Below are positions 16,924 to 27,458 of a stretch of 64,000 bases of DNA, in pieces. Below the pieces are notes generated by a model. That model had not been told where the DNA came from. It saw nothing but the letters and a program-made list of their open reading frames with translations, and did no database searches. Both the position numbers and the translations under genes were made by a program. Within the stretch, counting starts at the first letter, position 1. Each line of letters starts with the position of its first letter. The DNA is from Nocardiopsis eucommiae (GTDB taxonomy: Bacteria; Actinomycetota; Actinomycetes; Streptosporangiales; Streptosporangiaceae): contig CP074402.1 of the NCBI GenBank assembly GCA_018388625.1, forward strand, positions 1,178,001 through 1,242,000, given 5' to 3'.

Positions 16924-18645
16924 ATGACGTCCGCCGTGCCCACGTCCGCCGGTACCGCACCCGTGTCCGACTCCCGGACCGACGACCGTCCGCTGACCAT
17001 GTCCGGGCCCGACTTCCCGTTCGCCTACGACGCGTTCCTGGCCCACCCGGCCGGACTGGGCCAGGTGCCGGCCGAGCACCTCGGCACCGAGGTCGCGGTG
17101 GTCGGCGGCGGGCTGTCCGGAATCGTCACCGCCTACGAGCTCATGAAGATGGGGCTGCGGCCGGTCGTGTACGAGGCCGACCGGATCGGCGGGCGCCTGC
17201 GCACCGAGCGCCTGCCCGGCGCCCCCGACGACGTGGTCGCGGAGATGGGCGCCATGCGCTTTCCCCGACCTCCACGTCCTTCTGGCACTACGCCGACCGC
17301 GTGGGCCTGCGTACCAGCCCCTTCCCCAACCCGCTCTCGCCCGCGACCCCGAGCACCGTCGTGGACCTCAAGGGGAGTCGCACTACGCGACGCACCTCGA
17401 CGACCTGCCCGAGCTCTACCGCCACGTGGCACGCGCCTGGGACCGGACCCTGGAGAGCGTGGAGCACACCCGCATGCAGCGTGCCATCCGCGACCGCGAC
17501 GTGGCCACGCAGAAGGAGATCTGGAACCGGCTGGTCGAGCGGTTGGACAACCAGACCTTCTACGGCTTCCTGTGCGAGTCCCCGGGGTTCGCGTCGTTCC
17601 GCGACCGCGAGGTCTTCGGCCAGGTGGGCTTCGGCACCGGAGGCTGGGACACCGACTTCCCCAACTCCATCCTGGAGATCCTCCGGGTCACCTACACGGG
17701 CGCCGACGACGACCACATGGGCATCGTCGGGGGCGTGGACCAGCTCCCGCTCCGTCTGTGGGAGGACGCCCCGGACAAGCTCGTGCACTGGGCGCGGGGG
17801 ACGTCGCTGGCCTCACTGCACGGTGGTGAGCCGCGTCCGGCCGTGACCGCGCTGCGCCGCACGGCGGCCAAGGGGTCCCCGGCGGGCAACCTCACCGTCA
17901 CCGACGCCTCCGGTTCCACCCGCACCTACCCGGCGGCGGTGTTCACGGCGCAGTCCTGGATGATGCTGTCCAAGATCGACTGCGACGACGACCTGCTGCC
18001 GATCGACCACTGGACCGCGATCGAGCGGACCCACTACATGGAGTCCTCGAAGCTGTTCGTGCCGGTGGACCGCGCGTTCTGGCGGGACCGGGACCCGGAG
18101 ACCGGCCGTGACGTCATGAGCATGACGCTCACCGACCGCATGACCCGGGGCACCTACCTGCTGGAGGGGAGGACCCGGACGGCCCGGCGGCCATCTGCCT
18201 CTCCTACACCTGGTGCGACGACTCGCTGAAGTGGTTGCCGCTGTCCGCCAACGAGCGCCTGGAGGTCATGCTCGCCTCGCTCGGCAAGATCTACCCGGAC
18301 GTGGACGTGCGCTCGCACATCACCGGTGACCCGGTCACGGTGTCCTGGGAGGACGAGCCGTACTTCATGGGCGCGTTCAAGGCCAACCTGCCCGGGCACT
18401 ACCGGTACCAGCGCCGCCTGTTCACGCACTTCCACCAGGCGGACCTGGCCGAACGGCACCGGGGTCTGTTCCTCGCCGGTGACGACGTGTCCTGGACCGC
18501 GGGGTGGGCCGAGGGCGCCGTGCAGACCGCCCTGAACGCGGTGTGGGGCGTCATGCACCACTTCGGCGGCGAGACCGACCCGACCAACCCCGGCCCCGGC
18601 GACCTGTTCGACGAGCTGGCCCCGGTCGCCCTCCCCGAGGACTGA
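16924..18645 (+). CDS. Flavin monoamine oxidase / L-amino acid oxidase family protein, frameshifted
   Basis: The repaired protein is about 574 residues. Near the N terminus is the FAD dinucleotide fold VAVVGGGLSGIVTAYELMK with Glu in VVYEADRIGGR, followed by the substrate/FAD loop AEMGAMRFPP, a motif I associate with tryptophan 2-monooxygenases and bacterial L-amino acid oxidases. The C terminus ends with GLFLAGDDVSWTAGWAEGAVQTAL, the second FAD-contacting motif. Three single G/C losses (near 17260-17266, 17370-17375 and 18166-18171) split it; each is repaired in a short run (RFPPTSTSF, KGESHYA, LEGEDPDGP). Start ATG 16924 follows AAGGAGG. Substrate is unproven; see the finding on the pair with the nitrilase. 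Confidence 0.85.
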
Positions 18646-18710
18646 CGGGGCCGACGTGGAATGATCGGGGTCGGGGCGTGCTGCCCCGCCCCCGAGGAAG
18701 AGGTTTCCCC

Positions 18711-19265
18711 GTGCCTTCTCCCGAGAGGACCACCCGACGTCAGGTCCTGTGGTCACCGTTGATGCTGGTCGTCGGCACGGTCGTCGTCGTACCGATCGCT
18801 GGCTTTCTGCGCGTGTCCGACCTCGCCGACCTGGGTGCCGAGTCGATCCTGGTCCTGGTGGTGGTCGTGACCGTGCTGTGGGCGATGGTCTCCAGCGCTC
18901 TCGGACTCGGTGTGTGCGTCGGCCCGCGGCGTGCCCTGGTGTGCGACTACCTGTTCACGACCCGAGTGCGACTGGTCGACATCGACGCGGTGTACGTGGT
19001 GGACGAAGGCAGGATCGTGCTCTGGCTGCGCGACGACAGCAGAGTGAACGTCCGGGCCTACCAGCGAGCCCAGGCCCTGATGTTCTTCGGTACGGACGCC
19101 GCCGATCACGCCGCCGAGCGGATCAGGACGGCGGTCCGGGCCGCGGGGGCGGCGGGCGGGGGCCCGGTCGTGCTGCAACGAGGCTGGTGGCCGGTTCCCG
19201 TCCACCTCACCCTCGCTGTGCTCCTCTGTGTTGGGCTCGGGTGGATGACCGCGCCGATCATCTAG
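18711..19265 (+). CDS. Small membrane protein with PH-like core
   Basis: This is an intact 184-residue frame. Two hydrophobic helices lie near residues 15-33 and 42-65, then a soluble segment with the strand pattern of a bacterial PH-like domain (LVDIDAVYVVDEGRIVLWLR, then RVNVRAYQRAQALMFFG), and a last hydrophobic segment at the C terminus. This layout is seen in unnamed actinobacterial membrane proteins; no function is known to me. GTG 18711 has AGAGG eight bases upstream. It is convergent with the Lrp-type gene. Confidence 0.65.
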   Translation: MPSPERTTRRQVLWSPLMLVVGTVVVVPIAGFLRVSDLADLGAESILVLVVVVTVLWAMVSSALGLGVCVGPRRALVCDYLFTTRVRLVDIDAVYVVDEGRIVLWLRDDSRVNVRAYQRAQALMFFGTDAADHAAERIRTAVRAAGAAGGGPVVLQRGWWPVPVHLTLAVLLCVGLGWMTAPII

Positions 19266-19332
19266 GCCCACGCGGACGGAGCGTTCGGGTCGGCCCTTCG
19301 GAAAGCGAGGCAGCCGGTCGGGCCGGGTGGGG

Positions 19333-19817
19333 TCAGGGGTGTTCTGGTCCGACGGGTCGGGGTCGGCGGTACCGGCGAGGATGGGCTGGTCCACCAGGCG
19401 GGAGAGCACCAGGGTGCTCTTGGTGCGGACCACGAAGGGCTCGGCCCCGATCCGCTCGATGACCTCCTCCAGGTGCTGGGTGTCGCGGGCGCGCACCTGC
19501 ACGATGGCGTCGGCCTCCCCGGTGACGGTGCAGGCCGAGGTGACCTCCGCGTACCCGGACAGGCCGATCCGGATCTCGCCGGGGGACGTGCGGGCGCGGC
19601 AGTACAGCTCGATGAAGGCCTCGGTGGTCCAGCCGATCGCCTGGGGCTCCACGACCACCGTGAAGCCGCGCACGGCGCCGGACTCGATCAGACGGTCCAC
19701 GCGGCGCTTGACCGCGGAGGGGCTGAGGCCGACCCCGCCGCCGATCTCCGCGAAACTCGTCCGCGCGTCCGCGCCGAGCATCGCGATGATCCGCTCGTCG
19801 ACACGATCAAGCCGCAT
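19333..19817 (-). CDS. Lrp/AsnC family transcriptional regulator (3' end uncertain)
   Basis: From ATG 19817 the protein reads a winged HTH of Lrp type (LDRVDERIIAMLGADARTSFAE, then GLSPSAVKRRVDRLIESGAV) followed by the ligand-binding RAM/AsnC_trans_reg domain (SACTVTGEADAIVQVRA). About 160 residues is normal for the family. The frame as written has no stop until well inside the convergent gene; adding one C to the CCCC near 19367 gives a natural TGA at 19335-19333. Lrp-type proteins sense amino acids. Being close to the amine oxidase, permease and peptidase genes, it may control amino acid use here, but no operator can be assigned. Confidence 0.8.
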
Positions 19818-19921
19818 TCTGCCCCTTTGTCCATTTCTGATCTGACCAGGGCACATGTTACCGGGGAGTGCTCGAATGGGGCCCGTGTCGCTTCCGGAGG
19901 TCACGCCGGGTAGCGGTGAGA

Positions 19922-21589
19922 ATGCATGAGGACATCATGGCCGGTATCGGGGGTAAGCGAGTGCGTTCATCGGGCACACAGTGGGCAGCCGTCTCCGTCG
20001 GGGTGCTCCTGGCCTCACTGGTCGCCGTGCCCACGGCCACGGCCGGGACGGCCGCACCGCCGACCACCCGGATCGACCAGAGCGCGCTCGACTGGCGGCC
20101 CTGTGAGGACCTCGCACCGGTGAGCGGCACGGAGATGGAGTGCGCCACCCTGACCGTGCCCATGGCCAGGACCACCGGCGGCCAGCGCGTCGGCGACCTC
20201 GCGGAGACCCTCCAGATCGCCCTCTCCCGGGTCCCCGCCACCGGCACCGCCGAACACACCCTCCTGGTCAACCCCGGCGGGCCGGGCAGCGCCGGACGCG
20301 CGTGGGCCGCCCACACCCACAACCGCATGCCCGAGGAACTGCGCGAGATCTACGACGTGGTCTCCTTCGACCCGCGTGGCATGGGCGCCTCCACACCCAA
20401 CGTCACCTGCGACCCCGGTTACTTCGCCCCCGTCCGCAAGGACTCCGTCCCGGCCGACGCCGCTGAGGAGCGGGCCCTGCGTGACGACGCCGAGGCCTAC
20501 GCCGCCGCCTGCGCCGAGAACACCGGGCCGCTCCTGGACCACATGCGCACCGAGGACACCGCGCACGACATGGACGCCATCCGCGTCGCCCTCGGCCTCG
20601 ACCGGATCGACTACCTCGGCTACTCCTACGGCAGCTACCTGGGCACGGTCTTCGCCTCGCTGCACCCCGACAGCGTGCGCGCCGTGGTGCTGGACAGCGT
20701 CGTCGACCCGAGCCTGCCCTGGTACGACAGCAACCTCCTCCAGAGCCGGTCCCTGGACCACGCGGCCGTGAACTTCTTCGACTGGATCGCCCGCCACGAC
20801 GCCGTCTACGGACTGGGCACCGACGGCGAGACGGTCGCCGCCGCCTTCTACGACCTGCGCGCCAGCCTCCGCGAGGCCCCGCTGGAGGACACGGTCGGCC
20901 CCACGGAACTGGACGGCGCCGTCTCCGTCGTCGCCTACAGCGGCAACTCCTGGCCCACCGTCGCCGCCGCGCTGGCCGCCCGGATCAACGACGCGGACTC
21001 CGCCCCGCTCCTGGAGCTCCACGGGAACTACGGCGACGACGCCGACAGCGACCCCGGCTTCGGCGGCTACCTCGCGGTCCAGTGCACCGACGCCCCGTGG
21101 CCGCGTGACTGGGACACCTGGAACAGGGACGCCCGGCAGGTCCACGCGGACGCGCCCTTCCTGGGGTGGCACAACATCTGGTACAACGCGCCGTGTGCCT
21201 CGTGGTCCAGCGAGTCCGACCCCTGGTTCAAGGTCGGTGACGGCCCGGACGAACACCCCGCCTACGACGGCGATGCGCTCGTCGTGCACGCCACGGAGGA
21301 CGGCGCGACCCCGATCGCGGGCGCCTACTCCCTGCGCGAGCGCCTGCCCGGCTCCGCGCTGGTGATCGAGGACGGCGGCATCACCCACGGTGTCGCGCTC
21401 ACCGGGAACGCCTGCGTGGACGAGACCGTCGTCGCCTACCTCCGGGACGGGGTCCTGCCCGAACGCGGCGCGGACGCCCCCGACGTCACCTGCGAGGCCC
21501 GGCCCGAGCCCGCCCCGCGTGACGCCCAGGGCACCGAGGCCGCACAGGTGGACCGCCTCGGACCGATCGGACTCGAAACATCCAGGTGA
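19922..21589 (+). CDS. Secreted tripeptidyl aminopeptidase-type alpha/beta hydrolase
   Basis: This is an intact protein of 555 residues. It has an N-terminal export signal (AAVSVGVLLASLVAVPTATA), an alpha/beta hydrolase core with oxyanion segment NPGGPGSAG, nucleophile elbow GYSYGSYLG, Asp in VVHATEDGATP, and His in GGITHGV. The C-terminal part matches the TAP-like cap of Streptomyces SlpD/SlpE/Tap secreted peptidases. It would release short N-terminal peptides outside the cell, feeding peptide uptake systems such as the ABC importer at 23.9-29.1 kb (inference). Start is ATG 19922 or 19937. It is divergent from the Lrp-type gene with about 100 bp between. Confidence 0.87.
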   Translation: MHEDIMAGIGGKRVRSSGTQWAAVSVGVLLASLVAVPTATAGTAAPPTTRIDQSALDWRPCEDLAPVSGTEMECATLTVPMARTTGGQRVGDLAETLQIALSRVPATGTAEHTLLVNPGGPGSAGRAWAAHTHNRMPEELREIYDVVSFDPRGMGASTPNVTCDPGYFAPVRKDSVPADAAEERALRDDAEAYAAACAENTGPLLDHMRTEDTAHDMDAIRVALGLDRIDYLGYSYGSYLGTVFASLHPDSVRAVVLDSVVDPSLPWYDSNLLQSRSLDHAAVNFFDWIARHDAVYGLGTDGETVAAAFYDLRASLREAPLEDTVGPTELDGAVSVVAYSGNSWPTVAAALAARINDADSAPLLELHGNYGDDADSDPGFGGYLAVQCTDAPWPRDWDTWNRDARQVHADAPFLGWHNIWYNAPCASWSSESDPWFKVGDGPDEHPAYDGDALVVHATEDGATPIAGAYSLRERLPGSALVIEDGGITHGVALTGNACVDETVVAYLRDGVLPERGADAPDVTCEARPEPAPRDAQGTEAAQVDRLGPIGLETSR

Positions 21590-21697
21590 GTCCGGACAGA
21601 CGGTCTAATAGGCTGGAATCGGCGCGAATTCGTCGTGGGCCCATGAACCGATCCGGTGACCGCCGGAGACGGTGACCGGGAAGATGGGGGAGATGCG

Positions 21698-22535
21698 ATG
21701 CTGCGGACCTCGGCGGTACGGATTCTGGGAGAACGCGACCGGGAGGCCGTCCGCGCGCTCCTGGACGCGGACCCCGTGGGCAACGTCTTCGTCGCCTCAC
21801 GACTGATGACCACGGGCATGACCGGCGGAGCCGGGGCCGAGGTCTGGGGACACACCGAACGCGGCAGACTCACGGCCCTGTGCTACTCGGGGGCCAACCT
21901 CGTCCCGGTCAACGCCGGACCCGCCGCCGTGCGCGGGTTCGCGGACCACGCGCGCTGGCGCGGCCGACGCTGCTCGTCGATCGTCGGCCCCGTCGAGGCG
22001 GTCAGGGACTTCTGGGAGCAGATCACCCCCGCCTGGGGGCCGGCCCGCGCCATCCGCGCCAGCCAGCCGGTCCTGGAGATCAACGGCCCGCCCGTCGTCG
22101 CCCCCGACCCCCTGGTGCGCCGGGTCCGCGTCCACGAGATCAACACCCTCGTCCCCGCCTGCGTGGCCATGTTCACCGAGGAGGTCGGTGTCCCGCCGGA
22201 CTCCGGCGACGGCGGCGCCCTCTACCGCGCCCGTGTCGAGGAACTGGTCCGCACCGGCCGCGCCTTCGCCCGGATCGAGGACGGCCGCGTGGTGTTCAAG
22301 GCCGAGATCGGCGCCGTCACCCCCAGGCCTGCCAGGTCCAGGGCGTGTGGGTCCACCCCGACCTGCGCGGTCAGGGGTACGCGAGCGCGGGCATGGCGGC
22401 CGTGGTCAACTACGCCCGCGCCGAGATCGCCCCCGGGTGACCCTGTACGTCAACGACTTCAACGCCCCCGCCAGGGCCACCTACCAGCGCGTCGGCTTCC
22501 GCCAGGTCGGGGAGGTCATGTCGGTGCTCTTCTGA
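21698..22535 (+). CDS. DUF4081-GNAT fusion acetyltransferase, frameshifted
   Basis: The repaired protein is about 279 residues. The N-terminal half (DADPVGNVFVASRL, RCSSIVGPVEAV) matches DUF4081 and the C-terminal half is a GNAT domain with motif A at QGVWVHPDLRGQGYASAGM and the ending NDFNAPARATYQRVGF. Two lost bases (22321-22325 giving VTPQACQVQ, and about 22433 giving APGVTLYV) split it into three frames. In mycobacteria the protein of this type (Rv2867c) lies directly beside gcpE/ispG; here it is 7.7 kb away, so genes appear to have come in between. The acetylated target is unknown. ATG 21698 has GGGGGAG six bases upstream. Confidence 0.82.
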
Positions 22536-22636
22536 GCCTGACGCATCACCGTCAGGTTGCGGACCGACCGGGGCCCGGCGCCGAGGTCGCTGGGTACCGT
22601 TGACGGGCTCCCTCACCCTCGCCGCAGAGAGGCCCC

Positions 22637-23866
22637 ATGCTCCGCAATCCCACCGGCCGCGCACGGCTGGGGCTGGCCCTCCTCCTCGCCCTGCTGACGG
22701 TGCTCGGCCCGCTCAACATCGACATGTACCTCCCGGCCTTCCCGGAGATCTCCGACGACCTCGGCGCCAGCGCCTCCCAGGTGCAGCTGAGCCTGACCAC
22801 CTGCCTGGTGGGCCTGGCCGTCGGCCAGGTGGTGATCGGACCGATCAGCGACGCGCGGGGCAGACGCGGGCCGCTCCTGGTCTGCGTGGCCCTGTTCGTC
22901 CTCTCCTCGGCCCTGTGCGCGCTCGCGCCCAACACCGTGATCCTGGTACTGGGCCGCTTCCTCCAGGGCTTCACCGCCAGCGCCGGGGTGGTGCTCTCCC
23001 GCGCCGTGGTGCGGGACGTCTTCGACGGCACCGCGCTCACCCGGTTCTTCGCCCTGATCATGGTGGTGGTCGCGGTCGCCCCGATGGTCGCCCCGATCGT
23101 CGGTGGCGGGGTCCTGCTCCTGCCCTCGACGACCTGGCGGAGCGTCTTCTGGGCGCTGGCCCTGCTCGGCGCCGTGATCCTCGCGGTCTCGGCGGCGCGC
23201 CTGCCGGAGTCCCTCTCCGTGGAGCGGCGGATCCCCGGCACACTCGGGGGCAGCCTGCGCACCATGGGCGCTCTGTTCCGGGACCGTCGCTACCTGGGGT
23301 ACACGCTCATCGTCGGCCTCCTGCACGGCGGCAGCTTCGCCTACGTCGCCGGGACCCCCTTCGTCTACCAGGACCTCCACGGGGTGTCCCCGCAGGTCTT
23401 CGGGTTCCTCTTCGGGGTGAACGGCGTGGGGATCATCCTCGGGAGCACCGTCGTGGGCCGTCTCAGCGACCGCCACGGCGAGCGCTCCCTCCTCGCGGTC
23501 GCCGTGGTCACGGCGGTGGCCGCCACCGCCGTGGTGCTCGCCACCGCGCTCCTCCACGGGCCGCTGGTCCTGCTCGTCGTGCCGATCTTCGTCTACATGA
23601 CCTGCATGGGAGTGGTCCTCACCGCGTCCTTCGCCCTGGCCATGGAGGGCCAGGAGAACCGTGCCGGGAGCGCCAGCTCCCTCCTGGGCGCCCTGCCGAT
23701 GCTCATCGGCGCCGTGGTCGCGCCCATGGTCGGCCTGGACGAGACCACGGCGGTCCCCATGGGCCTGCTGCTGTTCGCCAGCTCCGCCCTGGGCCTCCTG
23801 GTCCTGGTCACGCTGGCCCGCCCCGCCGAGCACTCCGCCACCCGTGAGGCCGACCCCCTGCCCTGA
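22637..23866 (+). CDS. Bcr/CflA family MFS drug exporter
   Basis: This is an intact 409-residue protein with twelve predicted membrane helices. Helix 1 contains NIDMYLPAFPEI, the Bcr/CflA signature with an intramembrane acidic residue, and the loop between helices 2 and 3 has GPISDARGRRGPL (MFS motif A). Family members export bicyclomycin, chloramphenicol, sulfonamides or dipeptides by proton antiport; the substrate is unknown here. GAGAGG lies before ATG 22637. It is followed by a terminator, so probably a single transcription unit. Confidence 0.9.
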   Translation: MLRNPTGRARLGLALLLALLTVLGPLNIDMYLPAFPEISDDLGASASQVQLSLTTCLVGLAVGQVVIGPISDARGRRGPLLVCVALFVLSSALCALAPNTVILVLGRFLQGFTASAGVVLSRAVVRDVFDGTALTRFFALIMVVVAVAPMVAPIVGGGVLLLPSTTWRSVFWALALLGAVILAVSAARLPESLSVERRIPGTLGGSLRTMGALFRDRRYLGYTLIVGLLHGGSFAYVAGTPFVYQDLHGVSPQVFGFLFGVNGVGIILGSTVVGRLSDRHGERSLLAVAVVTAVAATAVVLATALLHGPLVLLVVPIFVYMTCMGVVLTASFALAMEGQENRAGSASSLLGALPMLIGAVVAPMVGLDETTAVPMGLLLFASSALGLLVLVTLARPAEHSATREADPLP

Positions 23867-23873
23867 GCGGGGT

Positions 23874-23906
23874 CGGGGGCGGGGCGCGTCGCGCGCCCCG
23901 CCCCCG
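23874..23906. terminator. Bidirectional terminator between exporter and ABC operon
   Basis: A 15-base perfect GC stem has a TCG loop and sits between convergent genes. Confidence 0.8.
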
Positions 23907-23923
23907 TCACCTCCGCGTCCGGG

Positions 23924-25600
23924 TCAGCCCTCGGAGACGCGGTCCGTCGAGCCCTTCCGCTCGGCGTCCATGCCCAGGCGCTCGGGGGCGCCGGGGAAGG
24001 ACAGCTCGAAGTCCGGGGTGTCCGCGATCAGCGCGCGGGTGTACTCGTGCCGAGGCGACGACATCACCTCGCCCACCGGTCCGTACTCGACGATCTCGCC
24101 CTTGTTGAGGATGGCGACCCGCTCCGCGATGTTGGAGACCAGAGCGATGTTGTGCGTGACGAACAGCAGCGCCATGCCCTGGTCCTGGAGCTCGCGCAGC
24201 AGCTTCACGATCTCCGCCTGCACCGACACGTCCAGTGCCGACGTGATCTCGTCGCACACCAGCAGGTCCGGCCCGGTGGCCACCGCGCGCGCGATGCACA
24301 CGCGCTGGCGCTCGCCGCCGCTGAGCTGCTCGGGGAAACGGTCCGCGTAGGACGCGGGCAGGGAGGCCCGTTCCAGGGCCCGGGCCACCACCGCGTCCGG
24401 GTCGTCTGGGTTGCCCACCAGGTGCCGGTAGGGGCCCAGGATCTGTTCGCGCACCCGCTTGCGGGGGTTCAGCGCCTCGTACGGGTTCTGGAACACGTAC
24501 TGCACCCGGCGGCGCTGCTCCGCCGTCCTGCGGTAGCTGCTGGTGGCCAGCGGCTCCCCGTCGAAGAGGATCTCACCGGTGAACTGGTGGTGCAGACCCG
24601 CCACCGAGCGCGACAGGGTGGTCTTGCCCGAACCGGACTCGCCCAGCAGTGCCACGCACTCGCCTCGGGAGACCGACACGTCGATCCCCTCCAGCACCTG
24701 CGTGCGCCCGTACCCGGCGGCCAGCCCGGAGACCCGCAACAGCGGCTCCTCCACCGGTTCCGGCTCCTCGTGCCCGGAGGTCCTCAGCAGCGGCACCGCC
24801 ATCAGCAGCTGACGGGTGTACGCGTGCCGGGGGTCGGACAGCACCGTCTGGGCGCGCCCGTGCTCCACGACCTCGCCCCGGTACATCACCGCGATGTCGT
24901 CGGCCAGGTCGGCCACCACGGCCATGTCGTGGCTGATGTACACACCGGCGGTGCCGTAGTCGCGGGTCATCGACCGGATGGTATCCAGCACGTGCGCCTG
25001 CGTGGTCACGTCCAGGCCGGTGGTCGGCTCGTCGAGCACGATCACGTCCGGGCGGCCCACGAACGCCATCGCGATCGCCACCCGCTGCTGCTGCCCTCCG
25101 GAGAGCTGGTGCGGGTAGCGGCGCAGGAAGGCGTCGTCGTCGGGCAGGGCCACCTCGCGCATGACCTCGCGGACCCGGTCCCGGGTCTCCTGGGCCGTCA
25201 GCGCGTCGTCGTGCAGGGCCTCCGTGAGCTGCGTGCCCAGCCGCAGCGCCGGGTTGAGGGCGGAGGCGGGCGACTGCGGGATGTAGGCCACCGCGCGGCC
25301 GCGCAGCTCCCGGACCTCGCGCTCGTTCAGCGTGGCCAGGTCCCGGTCACCGACCAGCACCTGACCGCCGACGATCTCCGTGGCGCGCTTGCAGTGCGCC
25401 AGCAGGGACAGCCCCAGGGTGGTCTTGCCCGAACCGGACTCACCCACCAGCCCGAGGATCTCGCCGCGCCTCACGGTGATGGACACGCCGCTGATGATCT
25501 CTACGTCCGAGGGGCGACCGATCACGGTCAGCCCGTCGACCACCAGCACGGTCTCGCCATCGTGGCGCCGCGCGCGTTCCGTGTTCTCGTCCAAGGTCAC
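23924..25600 (-). CDS. Dipeptide/oligopeptide/nickel ABC importer, double ATPase (DppD-DppF fused)
   Basis: This is an intact 558-residue protein with two complete ABC cassettes. Cassette 1 has Walker [10 protein letters not shown] near residue 54, signature LSGGQQQR and Walker B VIVLDEP. Cassette 2 has a second GESGSGKTT near 320, LSGGERQR and LLVCDEI (an E to I change in the residue after the catalytic position pattern; D-E itself is kept). Each is followed by the oligopeptide-type C-terminal extension ([23 protein letters not shown]). It powers the two permeases encoded upstream. GTG 25600 overlaps the repaired dppC stop as GTGA. Confidence 0.92.
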   Translation of the reverse strand: MTLDENTERARRHDGETVLVVDGLTVIGRPSDVEIISGVSITVRRGEILGLVGESGSGKTTLGLSLLAHCKRATEIVGGQVLVGDRDLATLNEREVRELRGRAVAYIPQSPASALNPALRLGTQLTEALHDDALTAQETRDRVREVMREVALPDDDAFLRRYPHQLSGGQQQRVAIAMAFVGRPDVIVLDEPTTGLDVTTQAHVLDTIRSMTRDYGTAGVYISHDMAVVADLADDIAVMYRGEVVEHGRAQTVLSDPRHAYTRQLLMAVPLLRTSGHEEPEPVEEPLLRVSGLAAGYGRTQVLEGIDVSVSRGECVALLGESGSGKTTLSRSVAGLHHQFTGEILFDGEPLATSSYRRTAEQRRRVQYVFQNPYEALNPRKRVREQILGPYRHLVGNPDDPDAVVARALERASLPASYADRFPEQLSGGERQRVCIARAVATGPDLLVCDEITSALDVSVQAEIVKLLRELQDQGMALLFVTHNIALVSNIAERVAILNKGEIVEYGPVGEVMSSPRHEYTRALIADTPDFELSFPGAPERLGMDAERKGSTDRVSEG

Positions 25601-26480
25601 TTCTCGACCCCCTGTCGATGCCGATCGCCGCGCGGGAGAGCCCGTCGGTGATGAGGTTGGCGCCGACGGTGAGCACCGCGATCGCCGTGACGGGCAGCGC
25701 GACCGCCCACGGCTGGATGGCCATGCCCTGGCGGTTCTCGTTGATCATCAGCCCCCAGTCCGCCGTGGGCGGCTGGAGCCCCATGCCGAGGAACCCGAGC
25801 ACCGCCACGACACCGATCGAGTAGGTCAGACGCAGACCCAGCTCCACCAACAGCGGGCTGGTCACGTTGGGCAGGATCTCCACCGTCATGATCCGCCAGC
25901 GGGGCAGGCCGATCGCCTCGGCCGCCTTCACGTAGTCCTGTTCGATCACCTTGCGGGTGGCCTCGCGGATCACCCGGGCCACGCGGGGCATGTGCGAGAC
26001 CGCGATGACCGCGACGATCAGCCACACCTTCGGGCCGAGGATCGACATCACCAGCAGGGCGGCGATGAGCTGGGGGAAGGCCAGCAGCACGTCGTTGGTG
26101 CGCATGAGGACGTCGTCCACCCAGCCGCGACGGTAACCGGCGATCACGCCGATCACCGTTCCAGCGGCCACGCCGATCCCGGCGGACGCGGCGGCCAGCA
26201 GCAGCAGTGTCCAACCGCCCCACAGGAAGCGGGTGAACACGTCGCGGCCCCGGTTGTCGCCGCCGAACAGGGTGCCGTCGACACCCGTCTCGAACGGCTT
26301 GGACACGAACTCGGTGGCCGTGTAGGGCGCCAGGAACGGCCCCAGCACGGCGATCAGGACGATCAGCCCGGTCAGGGCCACACCGACCTTGGTACGGCCG
26401 AACCGCCATGCGGTCCGGAACAGTCCCGGACGCCGCCGCGGCGACTCCGTGACGGGTGTGCTCGTCGAAGGTCCAGTCAT
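25597..26480 (-). CDS. ABC importer permease, DppC type, frameshifted at 3' end
   Basis: The repaired protein is about 294 residues. It has six membrane helices with an N-terminal OppC_N segment (FGRTKVGVALTGLIVLIAVLG), GGDNRGRDVFTRFLWG, and the EAA loop YVKAAEAIGLPRWRIM that contacts the ATPase. Losing one G near 25610-25616 removes the natural ending GIDRGVEK and its TGA, which overlaps the ATPase start (GTGA). The ATG at 26480 overlaps the end of dppB (ATGA). These overlaps show a translationally coupled operon. Confidence 0.9.
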
Positions 26481-27412
26481 CGGTTCGCGACCCTCACCTT
26501 CGGGTTGGCGGCCAGCCCGATCACGTCCGCGACCAGGTTGACGAGGATGTAGATCCCCGCGATGAGCAGGACCACGGCCTGGATCAGCGGCACGTCACGG
26601 TTGCCGATGGCGTCCATGAGGACCTTGCCGACACCGGGGAAGTTGAACAGGAACTCGATGGCGACCACGCCGCCGGCCAGCCAGGCCAGCTGGAGGGCGA
26701 CCACCTGGGCGACCGGGCCGATCGCGTTGGGCGCGGCGTGGCGCCACAGCACCGTGCGCTCGCCCATGCCCTTGAGCCGCGCCTGCTGCACGTACTCGCT
26801 CTCCAGGACCTCGATCATCGTCGCCCGCATCATGCGCACGATCGGCGGTGCCACGGCCAGCGCCAGGGTCAGCACCGGCAGGACCCACTGTTCGGGCCCG
26901 CCCTCACGGGCGTACACGGACGGGAACACGCCGAGGCCGCCCGGACCGAGGAGCAGGATCAGCAGGATGCCGACCACGAACTCGGGGACGGACGCCAGGA
27001 CGAGCGTGCCCATGGACGACGTGTGGTCGAAGGCGCGGTCGCGGCGCAGGGCGCTGAACGCCCCGACGAACAGGGCGATCGGGGTCGCGACCAGGGCCGA
27101 CAGACCCATCAGGGTCAGCGAGCTCCGCACCGGGTCGGTGAGGTACTCGGCGACGGGCAGCCGGTTGGAGAACGACGTGCCCAGGTCGCCCTGGAGCAGT
27201 CCCTGGAGCCACTGCATGTACTGCACGGCCACGGGCTCGTGCAGGTTCAGCTGGTCGCGGAGCGCCTCCAGCCGTTCCGGGGTGGCGTCGCGGCCCAGGA
27301 TGAGCTGGGCGGCGTCGCCCGGCAGCGCCTGCGTGGCCGCGAAGACCACGAGGGACACCGCCCAGAGCGTCAGCGCTCCGAAGAAGAGGCGGACGACGAT
27401 GAGTCGAGTCAT
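26477..27412 (-). CDS. ABC importer permease, DppB type
   Basis: This is an intact 311-residue protein with six membrane helices. The N terminus RLFFGALTLWAVSLVVFA and the periplasmic stretch LPGDAAQLILGRDATPERL are typical of DppB/OppB. The EAA-type loop YVQQARLKGMGERTVLWRH couples to the ATPase. It heads the permease pair, with the substrate-binding protein gene 46 bases upstream. Confidence 0.92.
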   Translation of the reverse strand: MTRLIVVRLFFGALTLWAVSLVVFAATQALPGDAAQLILGRDATPERLEALRDQLNLHEPVAVQYMQWLQGLLQGDLGTSFSNRLPVAEYLTDPVRSSLTLMGLSALVATPIALFVGAFSALRRDRAFDHTSSMGTLVLASVPEFVVGILLILLLGPGGLGVFPSVYAREGGPEQWVLPVLTLALAVAPPIVRMMRATMIEVLESEYVQQARLKGMGERTVLWRHAAPNAIGPVAQVVALQLAWLAGGVVAIEFLFNFPGVGKVLMDAIGNRDVPLIQAVVLLIAGIYILVNLVADVIGLAANPKVRVANR

Positions 27413-27458
27413 GGTGAGCTTTCGATAGCGGTCTGGAGGTTCGGGAACCGGATGTCCG

